Source of the DNA: Planctomycetaceae bacterium
GTDB lineage: Bacteria > Planctomycetota > Planctomycetia > Planctomycetales > Planctomycetaceae
NCBI GenBank assembly: GCA_020426125.1
Contig: JAGQQQ010000100.1
Span: 1-23,109, forward strand
Direction of reading: 5' to 3'
DNA length: 23,109 nucleotides
Shown here: positions 14,991 through 22,268 of the stretch, in pieces
Position numbering within the stretch: position 1 is the stretch's first letter
How the letters are laid out: each line of letters opens with the position of its first letter
Notes under the pieces: generated by a model
What the model was told of the DNA's origin: nothing
The model's input: only the letters and a program-made list of their open reading frames with translations
Databases searched by the model: none
Made by a program: the position numbers and the translations under genes

Positions 14991-15314
14991 CTAAGTCAGA
15001 AGAGGGGCGTTGAGGCCATTGGCGAGACGGTGCCCTTGTAGCAGAGTGAGGTTCCGAACGGCACGATTGTGAGCAGCGAAGGAAATCGCCGGTCCACTTG
15101 GAACTGGGCCCGCCCCGAGCAACTGCCGCGATTCGGAGCAGGATCGCCGCCGCTGAACGGTGACGCAAACGGCGAATTCCCCGTCGATTTCCGAGGTGGT
15201 TTCCCCTTCCATCGCGGATTCGGACGCTTTCAAGACGGAGAACGGCACCGTGCCTGACAGCATTGTCAGGAACAGCATCAGCCGCAGCAGCTTCCCGCCT
15301 GTTTGGATGTCCAT
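14991..15314 (-). CDS. Small putative secreted protein, unknown function
   Basis: From ATG 15314 the protein has 107 residues. It starts with a plausible signal peptide: Lys/Arg residues (GGKLLR), a hydrophobic core LMLFLTMLSG, and a possible cut near SVLKASES. The mature part has two cysteines, an arginine-rich patch (VQRRRSCSESR) and a tail GHRLANGLNAPLLT that looks like conserved protein text rather than chance, but I know no family for it. The frame is open 30 residues further upstream (to 15404), without a signal-peptide-like start. There is no clear ribosome site. A hairpin follows the stop. It may be real or spurious; conservation in relatives would decide. Confidence 0.4.
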   Translation of the reverse strand: MDIQTGGKLLRLMLFLTMLSGTVPFSVLKASESAMEGETTSEIDGEFAVCVTVQRRRSCSESRQLLGAGPVPSGPAISFAAHNRAVRNLTLLQGHRLANGLNAPLLT

Positions 15315-15600
15315 GAAATCGTCTTTGCTACTCTGAGAAGAAGACCGATCCTCAGATTCTCTTATAGATTTTATCGAACAAATCCATAGGTTCAGCAAGT
15401 CCAAGATCGGTAATTCTCTGCTGATCGAAAGGTTCCTCCCGTCTGAGAAACAGGAAATCTTGCTGTTGCGAGATCGCTCTTGTTCAAAATCGCCGATTCG
15501 GCCTACGATCCCGCTCCTTTCTCAAGTTGCCGAATTCCCGAATCCTAACCCCATCCTTCCCGACGCTTGTTTTCGTTGGGCTGCTGAACGAATTCCCGCG
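15315..15600. other. Divergent intergenic region
   Basis: This 286-base gap separates the minus-strand small gene from the plus-strand hypothetical gene and must hold promoters for one or both. The most AT-rich part is about 15355-15395. I see no clear -35/-10 pair or operator. A plus-strand reading frame runs back to a TTG at 15460, but the ATG at 15601 is a better start for the downstream gene. Confidence 0.35.
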
Positions 15601-16098
15601 ATGTTGGACTACCGATTTCGATCGATGAGCAAGACCTGCGCGAAAACGGGCCGACCGTTGGAGCCGGGCTCGACGTGCTATTCGGTGCTCATCGAAAAGA
15701 ACGGGGAATTTCAGCGTCAGGACTTCAGCCAGGAGGGCTGGGACGGCCTCCCCGAGGAAGCCATTGGGTTTTGGAAGTGCAAAGTTCCCTTGCCCGAAGC
15801 AAAGGACGCTGCGACGGTCGACCCTGAAGCGTTGATGCAATACTTCGAGCAGTTGCAGGAGTCTCCCAATCAGCAACAGGAGCGGCTCCTCTACGTACTG
15901 GCCCTCTTTCTGTTGCAGAGACGTCGGCTGCGGCTCGACGGCTCGGCCACGCTAGATGATGTCGAGTACCTGCAACTCTCCGGGAGCCGCGGAGAAGGCC
16001 CCTTCGAGGTTCGCGACCAGAAGCTCTCGCAAGAAGAGATCTCCGAGCTGACGGCTGCCCTGAATCACCAATTGACCATCGGATGGGAGGCCGCATGA
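15601..16098 (+). CDS. Hypothetical protein with N-terminal Cys motif, coupled to a lipoprotein gene
   Basis: From ATG 15601 the protein has 165 residues, soluble, with no signal peptide. The N-terminus has two cysteines in CAKTGRPLEPGSTC, like a small metal-binding or zinc-ribbon half, followed by YSVLIEKNGEFQRQDFS and a Trp-rich stretch (EGWDGLPEEAIGFWKC). The centre is helical (QQQERLLYVLALFLLQRRR). I believe similar proteins occur in other planctomycetes, but no function is known to me. Its TGA at 16096-16098 overlaps the ATG of the next gene (ATGA), which implies translational coupling and a shared role. An ATG at 15625 is an alternative start. Confidence 0.75.
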   Translation: MLDYRFRSMSKTCAKTGRPLEPGSTCYSVLIEKNGEFQRQDFSQEGWDGLPEEAIGFWKCKVPLPEAKDAATVDPEALMQYFEQLQESPNQQQERLLYVLALFLLQRRRLRLDGSATLDDVEYLQLSGSRGEGPFEVRDQKLSQEEISELTAALNHQLTIGWEAA

Positions 16099-17345
16099 CC
16101 ACTCGCTGCGCCTTGTTGATCGTGGCCGTGTTGGCAGCCCAGACCGGATGTGCAATGAGAGGCCGGTTGTTCCCGCAACAGATGGTGTTTGACACCAGCG
16201 TGGATAAGGAGCAACTGATCACCCACCTCAACCGCAATATCACGGGGACGACCTCCCAGTCGGGAATCGTCTCCTGGCAGTCCAACAAAGCCCGCTTGAG
16301 AATCACTGGGGTCCCCGCCTACCTGCCGACATCCATTGCTGTCGAAGCTCCTCGAAACTTCCGCATGCTGGTCTCGAACCCGATGACAGGGGGGCAGGAA
16401 GTCGACATCGGGTCCAACCCCGAGCGGTTCTGGTTCTGGCAAAACCAAGCCCCCGAGATGGTGACCGTCCGCCATGAAGACGTTCCATTGGCTTTGCAGC
16501 ACATTCGGATGCCCGTTCACATTCACCCGGATTGGCTCATGGAGGCCCTGGGGGTGATCCCCCTGGACCCGCACGAATATCAGATGGGCACCCCGCATCC
16601 CGACTCTGGCATCGTTGATCTTGTGACGCTGAGAAAGTCGCCACTCGGACAGAATCTGGAAAAGGTGGTCCGGGTCGATCTCGCACGCGGAGAAATCCGG
16701 GAACACTTTATTCGGATTCCTGGAGGAGACATTCTCGCCCGCGCCCGATTGGATGATTATCGGCCCATGCCGAACGGAGCCCATCTGGCCCACAACGTGA
16801 AACTCTATTTCCCCGAAGCGAAAATGGCGATGACCCTCGACCTTCACAACGTCACGGTCAACCCGCCTGCGTTGGCTCACAACAAATCGCTCTGGCAAAT
16901 GCCGCAGATGGCCGGTTGCCACACCGTCGATATTGGAGCGATCGCCCGAATGCAAGTGGGTCGCGGTGCCAACCCGCTTCCGGAAATGCGACCGCAAAGC
17001 GAGACTCCTCCACCCACCGCCTACGAATTTAAGTACGAGATGGTCCCTGGTCGCATCGCGTTACCTGACTCTTCGGCACAGCACGCATCCTTGCCGAATT
17101 CCGTGGATGCCGTCAGCGAAAATCCCTTTGCGGTGAAGCAGGCCGTGGGAAATGGTGAAGATGAGGCTCCGGCCTGGGCGAAGCCTGCCGCCTTTCCACG
17201 AGAGGCCAAAACATCGGACGCCGCGTCCGCCAACCCCTTCGCGGAATTCGAGAATGGAGTCAGCTCAGCAGCCGCGCTGCCGTCAGCGTATTCTGTAAAA
17301 GCATCGCGATCGTCATGGGACCAACTCCCCCCGGGACGGGAGTGA
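16095..17345 (+). CDS. Lipoprotein, possibly LolA/LolB-like, unknown function
   Basis: From ATG 16095 the protein has 416 residues. The N-terminus is a lipoprotein signal: TTR, hydrophobic LLIVAVLAAQ, then TGCAM with the lipobox Cys at residue 18. Residues about 35-230 read like a beta-sheet protein of the LolA/LolB kind (LNRNITGTTSQSG, IVSWQSNKARLRITGV, then PRNFRMLVSNPM and DIGSNPERFWFWQN), which bind lipid or lipoprotein acyl chains; this is inference from pattern. The last 120 residues are low-complexity and rich in P, A and S, with repeated NPFA units. The start overlaps the preceding stop as ATGA; an ATG at 16083 would add only MGGR. The 3' end overlaps folD on the other strand by 86 bases. 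Confidence 0.8.
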   Translation: MTTRCALLIVAVLAAQTGCAMRGRLFPQQMVFDTSVDKEQLITHLNRNITGTTSQSGIVSWQSNKARLRITGVPAYLPTSIAVEAPRNFRMLVSNPMTGGQEVDIGSNPERFWFWQNQAPEMVTVRHEDVPLALQHIRMPVHIHPDWLMEALGVIPLDPHEYQMGTPHPDSGIVDLVTLRKSPLGQNLEKVVRVDLARGEIREHFIRIPGGDILARARLDDYRPMPNGAHLAHNVKLYFPEAKMAMTLDLHNVTVNPPALAHNKSLWQMPQMAGCHTVDIGAIARMQVGRGANPLPEMRPQSETPPPTAYEFKYEMVPGRIALPDSSAQHASLPNSVDAVSENPFAVKQAVGNGEDEAPAWAKPAAFPREAKTSDAASANPFAEFENGVSSAAALPSAYSVKASRSSWDQLPPGRE

Positions 17346-18123
17346 TCGCTCCCGCGACTTCTTTGACAGCTTCATAGTCAACATCCCCGACGAGAGTACC
17401 GTCGTCCAGACGGTTGATTCCGACATCAATCACACACGCTCCGGGTTTGACCATCTCCGCGGTGACGAATTTCGGCTTGCCGATCGCAGCGACGATGAGA
17501 TCGGCTTGGCGCACAAGTTCGGCCAAGTTCTTGGTGCGGCTGTGAGCGATGGTGACCGTCGCATTGGCCACGGCCCCCTTCTGCACAAGCAGCATCGCCA
17601 TCGGCTTCCCCACGATTTCGCTTCGGCCGAGGATGACGGCGTGCGCCCCCGCCGTCTCGAATCCGCTTTCTTGAATCAGCAGCTGGCATCCGCTGGGAGT
17701 ACACGGCAGATATCGAGGCCGTCCCTGGACCATCAGCCCGACATTCTCAGGATGAAAGCAGTCCACATCTTTCATCGGCACGACCGCATCAAGGATCGCT
17801 GTTTCGCGAATCTGTGGGGGGAGCGGCAATTGGACGAGGATGCCGTGAACCGAGTCGTCCCTGTTCAACTGCTGCACCAGATCCAGAAGTTCGGTTTCGG
17901 TCGTCTCGCTGGGGAGCCGGTGCAGCGTGCTGCGAATTCCCGCTTTCTCACAGGCCCGTTGCTTGTTGCGGACGTACACCGCACTGGCTGGATCGTCCCC
18001 CACGAGGACCGCCGCCAGATGGGGCACGATCCCCGTTTGTGATTGAAACTCTGCGACGTCCGCTTTCAACTGGCCCCGCAACTTCTCCGCGAGGGATTTT
18101 CCATCGATGATCTGCGCAGACAT
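17260..18123 (-). CDS. folD: Bifunctional methylenetetrahydrofolate dehydrogenase / methenyltetrahydrofolate cyclohydrolase
   Basis: The 287-residue protein matches FolD, which oxidises 5,10-methylene-THF with NADP and then hydrolyses the methenyl form to 10-formyl-THF, a one-carbon donor for purine and fMet-tRNA synthesis. Tyr50 and Lys54 in YVRNKQ are the active-site pair; VQLPLPPQI, PCTPSGCQLLI, GRSEIVGKPMAMLL (nucleotide-binding) and PVPGGVGPMTIAMLLQNT follow in the usual order. It starts MSAQIIDGK at ATG 18123. Length and motifs are normal, so it is a complete housekeeping gene. The final 86 bases, including the conserved MLLQNT helix, lie opposite the end of the lipoprotein gene. The two genes converge with no room for a terminator between them. 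Confidence 0.97.
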   Translation of the reverse strand: MSAQIIDGKSLAEKLRGQLKADVAEFQSQTGIVPHLAAVLVGDDPASAVYVRNKQRACEKAGIRSTLHRLPSETTETELLDLVQQLNRDDSVHGILVQLPLPPQIRETAILDAVVPMKDVDCFHPENVGLMVQGRPRYLPCTPSGCQLLIQESGFETAGAHAVILGRSEIVGKPMAMLLVQKGAVANATVTIAHSRTKNLAELVRQADLIVAAIGKPKFVTAEMVKPGACVIDVGINRLDDGTLVGDVDYEAVKEVAGAITPVPGGVGPMTIAMLLQNTLTAARLLS

Positions 18124-18264
18124 TCGGTGTCCTTTGTGATCTGGCCTTTGGCCTTTAGTGCTTCATTGAAGCTGAGTTGATGGGCGCTTCAAGAGATCAT
18201 CCGCTCTCGTTGTCGCTCCCGCCTTCTCCTTCAACCTGTCAATACAGAACAAACGGATGCCTTC

Positions 18265-18295
18265 CTTTGGAGTGCTCCGGCTCGTCGGAGCTTTC
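18265..18295 (+). repeat. Palindromic repeat, copy B
   Basis: Same layout as copy A: CTTTGGAGT head, dyad GCTCCG-GCTCGT-CGGAGC, tail CTTTC followed by GTTTC. The stem bases differ from copies A and C, yet remain complementary. It faces copy C, 62 bases away, so the two form a larger inverted pair. Confidence 0.65.
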
Positions 18296-18357
18296 GTTTC
18301 AGCGAAGTTTTCGTGTTCGCTTGCCGACATCCTCGTGAATCCAAGCTGCGCAAAAAG

Positions 18358-18388
18358 GAAAGCGGTGACGAGTCACCGCACTCCAAAG
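18358..18388 (-). repeat. Palindromic repeat, copy C (inverted)
   Basis: Read on the minus strand: CTTTGGAGT, the perfect palindrome GCGGTGAC-TC-GTCACCGC, then TTTC and CTTTTT. It differs from copy A at paired stem positions (T/A in place of C/G) and so keeps the hairpin. Head to tail it is 31 bases, like A and B. Confidence 0.7.
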
Positions 18389-18623
18389 ATTCCTGCGATC
18401 TTGGCGTTGCGGTGATCCCGCGCTAGGGGTCTTGTGCTACATGCTAGCGAAATCTCGACGCCATCAAAGTGGCGTGGTTCTTCACATGCGCAATTTCAAA
18501 TTGTGCGACGTCAGCGATCATCGGTCCGTTGTTATGACTGGCAAGGCCGTTCCCGCGAAGGTAGGCTGACCGGTCCGCATTGAATTCCCCCCAGAGTTTC
18601 TTCCTCAGAGAAGTGGAGTCGCC

Positions 18624-20744
18624 ATGTTGCGAACTGGAGTTCTTACCTGCCTGATCTTGAGTCAGACCGTTTCCGTCGCCCTAGCCGAGTTGAGAGCCGG
18701 AGCGACGGTCGTGGATGTGACGCCGACGCTCTTTCCCGTTTTGGTCAATGGGGGAATGCTCAGCCGAACGGCCGATTCCGTCCATACGCCCGTCAATGCC
18801 CGGGCGATTGTGGTGGCGGACGATGACACAGAACTGGCGATCGTCGTTGTCGACAGCTGCATGATGCCCCGCGACTTTCTCGATGAGGTGAAGAAGCTCG
18901 CGTCCGATCAGACTGGTATCCCCGCTGACCGGATGTTGATCTCCGCAACGCACACCCACACCGCGCCCGCCTCGGAATCGTGTCTGGGGACGAATGCCGA
19001 TCCGAATTACGTGCCATTTCTGCGAGCCCGGCTGATTGAAGCCATCGCCCAGGCCCAGGCCAATCTCGAACCGGCGGAAGTCGGCTATGGAGTGATCGAT
19101 GCGAGCGAGTACACGGCGCTCCGCCGGTGGATTCGCCGTCCCGACCGTTTGGCGGACGACCCGTTTGGGAATCCGACTGTGCGTGCCAACATGCACTCCG
19201 GTCGAAACTGGGACGACGTCGTGGGGGAGTCTGGACCGAAAGATCCCGATCTGTCGCTGGTGTCGTTCCGTTCAATTGACGGACGCCCCATCGCTGTCCT
19301 GGCCAATTTCTCGATGCACTATTTCGGAGACAAAGCGATCGGCGCAGACTATTTTGGACTGTTTTGCGACCGTTTCCAGGAGCAGGTTGGTGGAAAAGGG
19401 GGAGAAGACACGGCACCGTTTGTTGCAGCCTTGTCGCATGGGTGCAGCGGCGACATTTGGCGCCGGGACTACAAGATTCCGGATTCGGAATGGAAGAACC
19501 CGACGATCGACGAATACACCTATGGCCTCCTCAGCCTCGCGATGCAGGCCTACGAACAGATTGAGTACAAGAAGGATGTCCCCGTCGAGATGGCGGAAAC
19601 GCGGCTGCCCATGCAATACCGCACGCCCGATAAGCAGCGTCTCGAATGGGCACAGCGAATCGTCGAGGCGATGGGAGACCGGGACCCGCAGAACACGGAA
19701 GAAGTTTACGCCCGCGAGCAGGTCTTGCTCCATGAAGCCCAGTCGACCGAAGTCGTCGTCCAAGGTCTGCGCATCGGGGACATTGGGATTGCGACCACCC
19801 CCACGGAGACATACGCCATCACCGGGCTGAAGATCAAAGCCCAAAGTCCGCTGCCTCACAACATCGTTTTCGATTTGGCAAACGGCGGCGACGGCTACAT
19901 CCCGCCCCCGGAGCAGCATCTCTTCGGAGGTTACAACACCTGGGCCGCTCGCTCGGCCGGATTGGAAGTCACTGCGGAACCCCGTATCACGGAGGCTGCG
20001 ATTCATCTTCTGGAACAGGTCACCGGCGCGGCTCGAAAGAATCCCGAGCTTCCGATCGGCTCCGCGACACAACAGATTCTCGATCTCAAACCGCTCGCCT
20101 ATTGGCGGCTAGATGAGTACACCGGTCCCCGCGCGACCGATGCGACCGGCCATCAGCACTCGGGGATCTATGAACCCCATGTGACGTACGCCCTGGATGG
20201 CCCGCTGTCCGACGCCTTCTCGAAAGGCCAGCGAAATCGTGCGCCCCATTTCGTCGGGGAAAGATTGGCAACCTTTCTGCCCGAACTGGGGACAGAGTAT
20301 TCCATCTCCCTGTGGCTGTGGAATGGGATGCCCAGTGACGCTCGTGAGGTGACTGGATGGTTCGCCTCACGGGGGATGGACCATGTCGTATCACCCGGCA
20401 GTGACCACTTTGGCATCGGAGGAACTTCGGACAAACCGGGTCACCTGATTTATCAATCCGGCAACTCCGACAAACGGTCTGTCGGAACGACCCCGATCGA
20501 GCGTTGGACATGGACGCATGTCGCCATTGTCCGTGGTCAGGAGTCCGTTCAGGTCTACGTCAATGGCCAACTCGACCTCGAAGCCGAGTCGAGTACCCCA
20601 GATGGCGTGGACATCGCCAACCTCTTCTTTGGCGGTCGCTGCGACAACCATTTCAATTGGGAAGGCCGTCTCGATGAAGTTGCCGTTTTCAACCAGACAT
20701 TGAGTCCGGACGAAGTCGAATCCCTCTTCGCCCGGCCCGAATGA
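18624..20744 (+). CDS. Secreted neutral ceramidase-like hydrolase with C-terminal LamG domain
   Basis: The 706-residue protein has a signal peptide (GVLTCLILSQTVSVALA, residues 5-21). Residues about 24-470 resemble the N-terminal domain of neutral/alkaline ceramidases (PF04734-like): AGATVVDVTP at the start, then SATHTHTAP with His110 and His112, which in ceramidases bind the catalytic zinc, and further LANFSMHYFG and SHGCSGDIWRRD. In planctomycetes such proteins are common, and their true substrate may be another amide or ester. Residues about 485-700 form a LamG/concanavalin-like domain (LAYWRLDE, EYSISLWLWNG, WTHVAIVRG, LFFGGRCDN, GRLDEVAVFNQTLS), probably for binding glycans. The ATG at 18624 follows GTGGAG closely. 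The gene is alone, with non-coding DNA on both sides. Confidence 0.85.
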   Translation: MLRTGVLTCLILSQTVSVALAELRAGATVVDVTPTLFPVLVNGGMLSRTADSVHTPVNARAIVVADDDTELAIVVVDSCMMPRDFLDEVKKLASDQTGIPADRMLISATHTHTAPASESCLGTNADPNYVPFLRARLIEAIAQAQANLEPAEVGYGVIDASEYTALRRWIRRPDRLADDPFGNPTVRANMHSGRNWDDVVGESGPKDPDLSLVSFRSIDGRPIAVLANFSMHYFGDKAIGADYFGLFCDRFQEQVGGKGGEDTAPFVAALSHGCSGDIWRRDYKIPDSEWKNPTIDEYTYGLLSLAMQAYEQIEYKKDVPVEMAETRLPMQYRTPDKQRLEWAQRIVEAMGDRDPQNTEEVYAREQVLLHEAQSTEVVVQGLRIGDIGIATTPTETYAITGLKIKAQSPLPHNIVFDLANGGDGYIPPPEQHLFGGYNTWAARSAGLEVTAEPRITEAAIHLLEQVTGAARKNPELPIGSATQQILDLKPLAYWRLDEYTGPRATDATGHQHSGIYEPHVTYALDGPLSDAFSKGQRNRAPHFVGERLATFLPELGTEYSISLWLWNGMPSDAREVTGWFASRGMDHVVSPGSDHFGIGGTSDKPGHLIYQSGNSDKRSVGTTPIERWTWTHVAIVRGQESVQVYVNGQLDLEAESSTPDGVDIANLFFGGRCDNHFNWEGRLDEVAVFNQTLSPDEVESLFARPE

Positions 20745-20927
20745 CCTTGCAACGACCAGGACTCGTCAGTTGGGGCTCTCCACCATGGGAGGCCTAAAGA
20801 ATCGCGTCAAAGACACGTCGAAATTTCTCGCGTGCTCTGCGATTCCTGACCGACACGACTCGCGCGTTGTGGGTTTCCGGGTGTGTGCATGCGAATTGTC
20901 GGTTCCCATTTTGGAATCCAAAGTATA
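20745..20927. other. Intergenic DNA downstream of the ceramidase-like gene
   Basis: Nothing recognisable: no gene, no clear terminator hairpin with a T-run. It leads into the MITE-like element. Confidence 0.4.
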
Positions 20928-21124
20928 GCGGACACGGATCAGACAGATTGAAACGGATTCACACGGATCCCTCCATCATGTGCCTTGCAGGAAATCCATG
21001 GCCGCATCCGCTTTCTTAATTCAACGTTCCGAAATCTGGAGTCGGTCTCCCGGTATTGATTTATGAAAGTCTCCAAGGGATTCATCCGTGAAGATCCGTT
21101 TGATCCGCGAAAATCCGTGTCCGC
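20928..21124. mobile_element. MITE-like non-coding element with ACGGAT-rich inverted arms
   Basis: The element is bounded by exact 12-base inverted repeats, GCGGACACGGAT (20928-20939) and ATCCGTGTCCGC (21113-21124). The pairing extends imperfectly for about 43-47 bases on each side (20928-20970 and 21078-21124), where the unit ACGGAT recurs. The 107-base centre has no coding potential. ACGGAT-type repeats are known as dispersed elements in many environmental bacteria, so I infer a non-autonomous repeat; no target duplication was confirmed. Confidence 0.6.
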
Positions 21125-21317
21125 ATTCCTGACGGTCAATCCATTGCACTTGATGTCACAGTTTTCCATCGACTTTTGACACGCACACACGGTTTCCGGT
21201 TGGTTTGTAATTCAAATTGCGTTTCTCGGGAAATCCCGCCAAACTGAATGTTGTCGGTTCGGGAGGTGACGGTCATTTCCTCGCCTCCCCACGTCGGAAT
21301 TCGGCAAGGATCGCAGA

Positions 21318-22262
21318 ATGTCTCGTGAGACGATATCGAAGGAACGGCCAAGAGTGCGCACCAAGAAGGGGATTCTTCTTGCAGGCGGATCTGGAACCCG
21401 GTTGCACCCCATGACAACCGTGGTCAGTAAACAGTTGCTGCCCATTTATGACAAGCCGATGGTCTACTATCCGCTGAGCGTCTTGTTGCTCGCGGGAATT
21501 CGGGACATTCTGGTGATCAGCACCCCGACGGATCTGCCGCTCTACGAGCGACTGCTTGGCGATGGCTCGCAGTTGGGGATTCGCTTCCAATACGCCGTTC
21601 AACCGGAACCTCGTGGGCTGGCGGAAGCATTCCTGATCGGAGAGCAATTCATTGGGGAAGAGTCTGTCTGTCTCGTCTTGGGGGACAACATTTTCCACGG
21701 CCATGACCTCCAGTCGCTCGCGGAACGAGCTGCCGCTCGGGAGTCGGGAGCCACGATCTTTGCCTACCGTGTCCGTGATCCCCAGAGATACGGAGTGATT
21801 TCCTTCGACAAACAGGGGCGCCCGATCGACATTGTTGAGAAACCTGAGCACCCCAAATCCCGCTACGCCGTCACGGGGCTCTATTTTTACGACAACACCG
21901 TCGTCTCCATCGCAAAGGATGTGAGGCCATCGGATCGGGGGGAACTGGAGATCACGTCCATCAACCAAACCTATCTCGAACAGCAGCAACTGCACGTGGA
22001 ACTGATGGGGCGCGGTTACGCGTGGCTGGACACGGGGACGCCATCGTCACTGCTTCAAGCGTCCAGTTTTGTCGAAGCCGTGGAAAGCCGCCAGGGGCAG
22101 AAGATCTGCGTCCCCGAGGAAATCGTCTGGCAATTGGGATACATCGATGACGAGCAACTGCGACGGTTGGCGGAGCCGCTCAAGAAGAATGCCTACGGAG
22201 CTTACCTACTCGACCTCCTCGCGGAGGGGCGAGAACTCAAGCGACTCAACCTGTCCCACTAA
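21318..22262 (+). CDS. rmlA: Glucose-1-phosphate thymidylyltransferase
   Basis: The 314-residue protein matches RmlA, which joins glucose-1-phosphate and dTTP to give dTDP-glucose, the first step to dTDP-rhamnose and related sugars of cell-surface glycans. The N-terminal GILLAGGSGTRLHP (residues 18-31) is the nucleotide-binding signature, followed by SKQLLPIYDKPMVYYPLS, LGDNIFHG and IVEKPEHPKS in the usual order, and AWLDTGTP near the end. The ATG at 21318 has AAGGA seven bases upstream; it adds a 17-residue N-terminal tail compared with most RmlA proteins. A GTG at 21354 (also with AAGGA upstream) would give a more usual length. No rmlB, rmlC or rmlD is adjacent; the next gene, an RluA-type synthase, begins only six bases after the stop. 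Confidence 0.95.
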   Translation: MSRETISKERPRVRTKKGILLAGGSGTRLHPMTTVVSKQLLPIYDKPMVYYPLSVLLLAGIRDILVISTPTDLPLYERLLGDGSQLGIRFQYAVQPEPRGLAEAFLIGEQFIGEESVCLVLGDNIFHGHDLQSLAERAAARESGATIFAYRVRDPQRYGVISFDKQGRPIDIVEKPEHPKSRYAVTGLYFYDNTVVSIAKDVRPSDRGELEITSINQTYLEQQQLHVELMGRGYAWLDTGTPSSLLQASSFVEAVESRQGQKICVPEEIVWQLGYIDDEQLRRLAEPLKKNAYGAYLLDLLAEGRELKRLNLSH

Positions 22263-22268
22263 CGTGCG

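Larger units (their letters stand above)
18124..18623. other. Divergent 500-base intergenic region
   Basis: The gap holds promoters for folD (minus) and the ceramidase-like gene (plus). Apart from two facing copies of the palindromic repeat (18265-18295 and 18358-18388) I see no gene or clear promoter box. The 62 bases between the copies have no reading frame of note. Confidence 0.5.

Noticed and set aside
16065..16997. 310-residue minus-strand frame
   Set aside because: It is opposite the lipoprotein gene, which has a lipobox and a coupled start.
19272..20072. 266-residue minus-strand frame
   Set aside because: It is opposite the ceramidase-like gene, with no motif of its own.
21273..21995. 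240-residue minus-strand frame
   Set aside because: It is opposite rmlA, whose signatures are clear.
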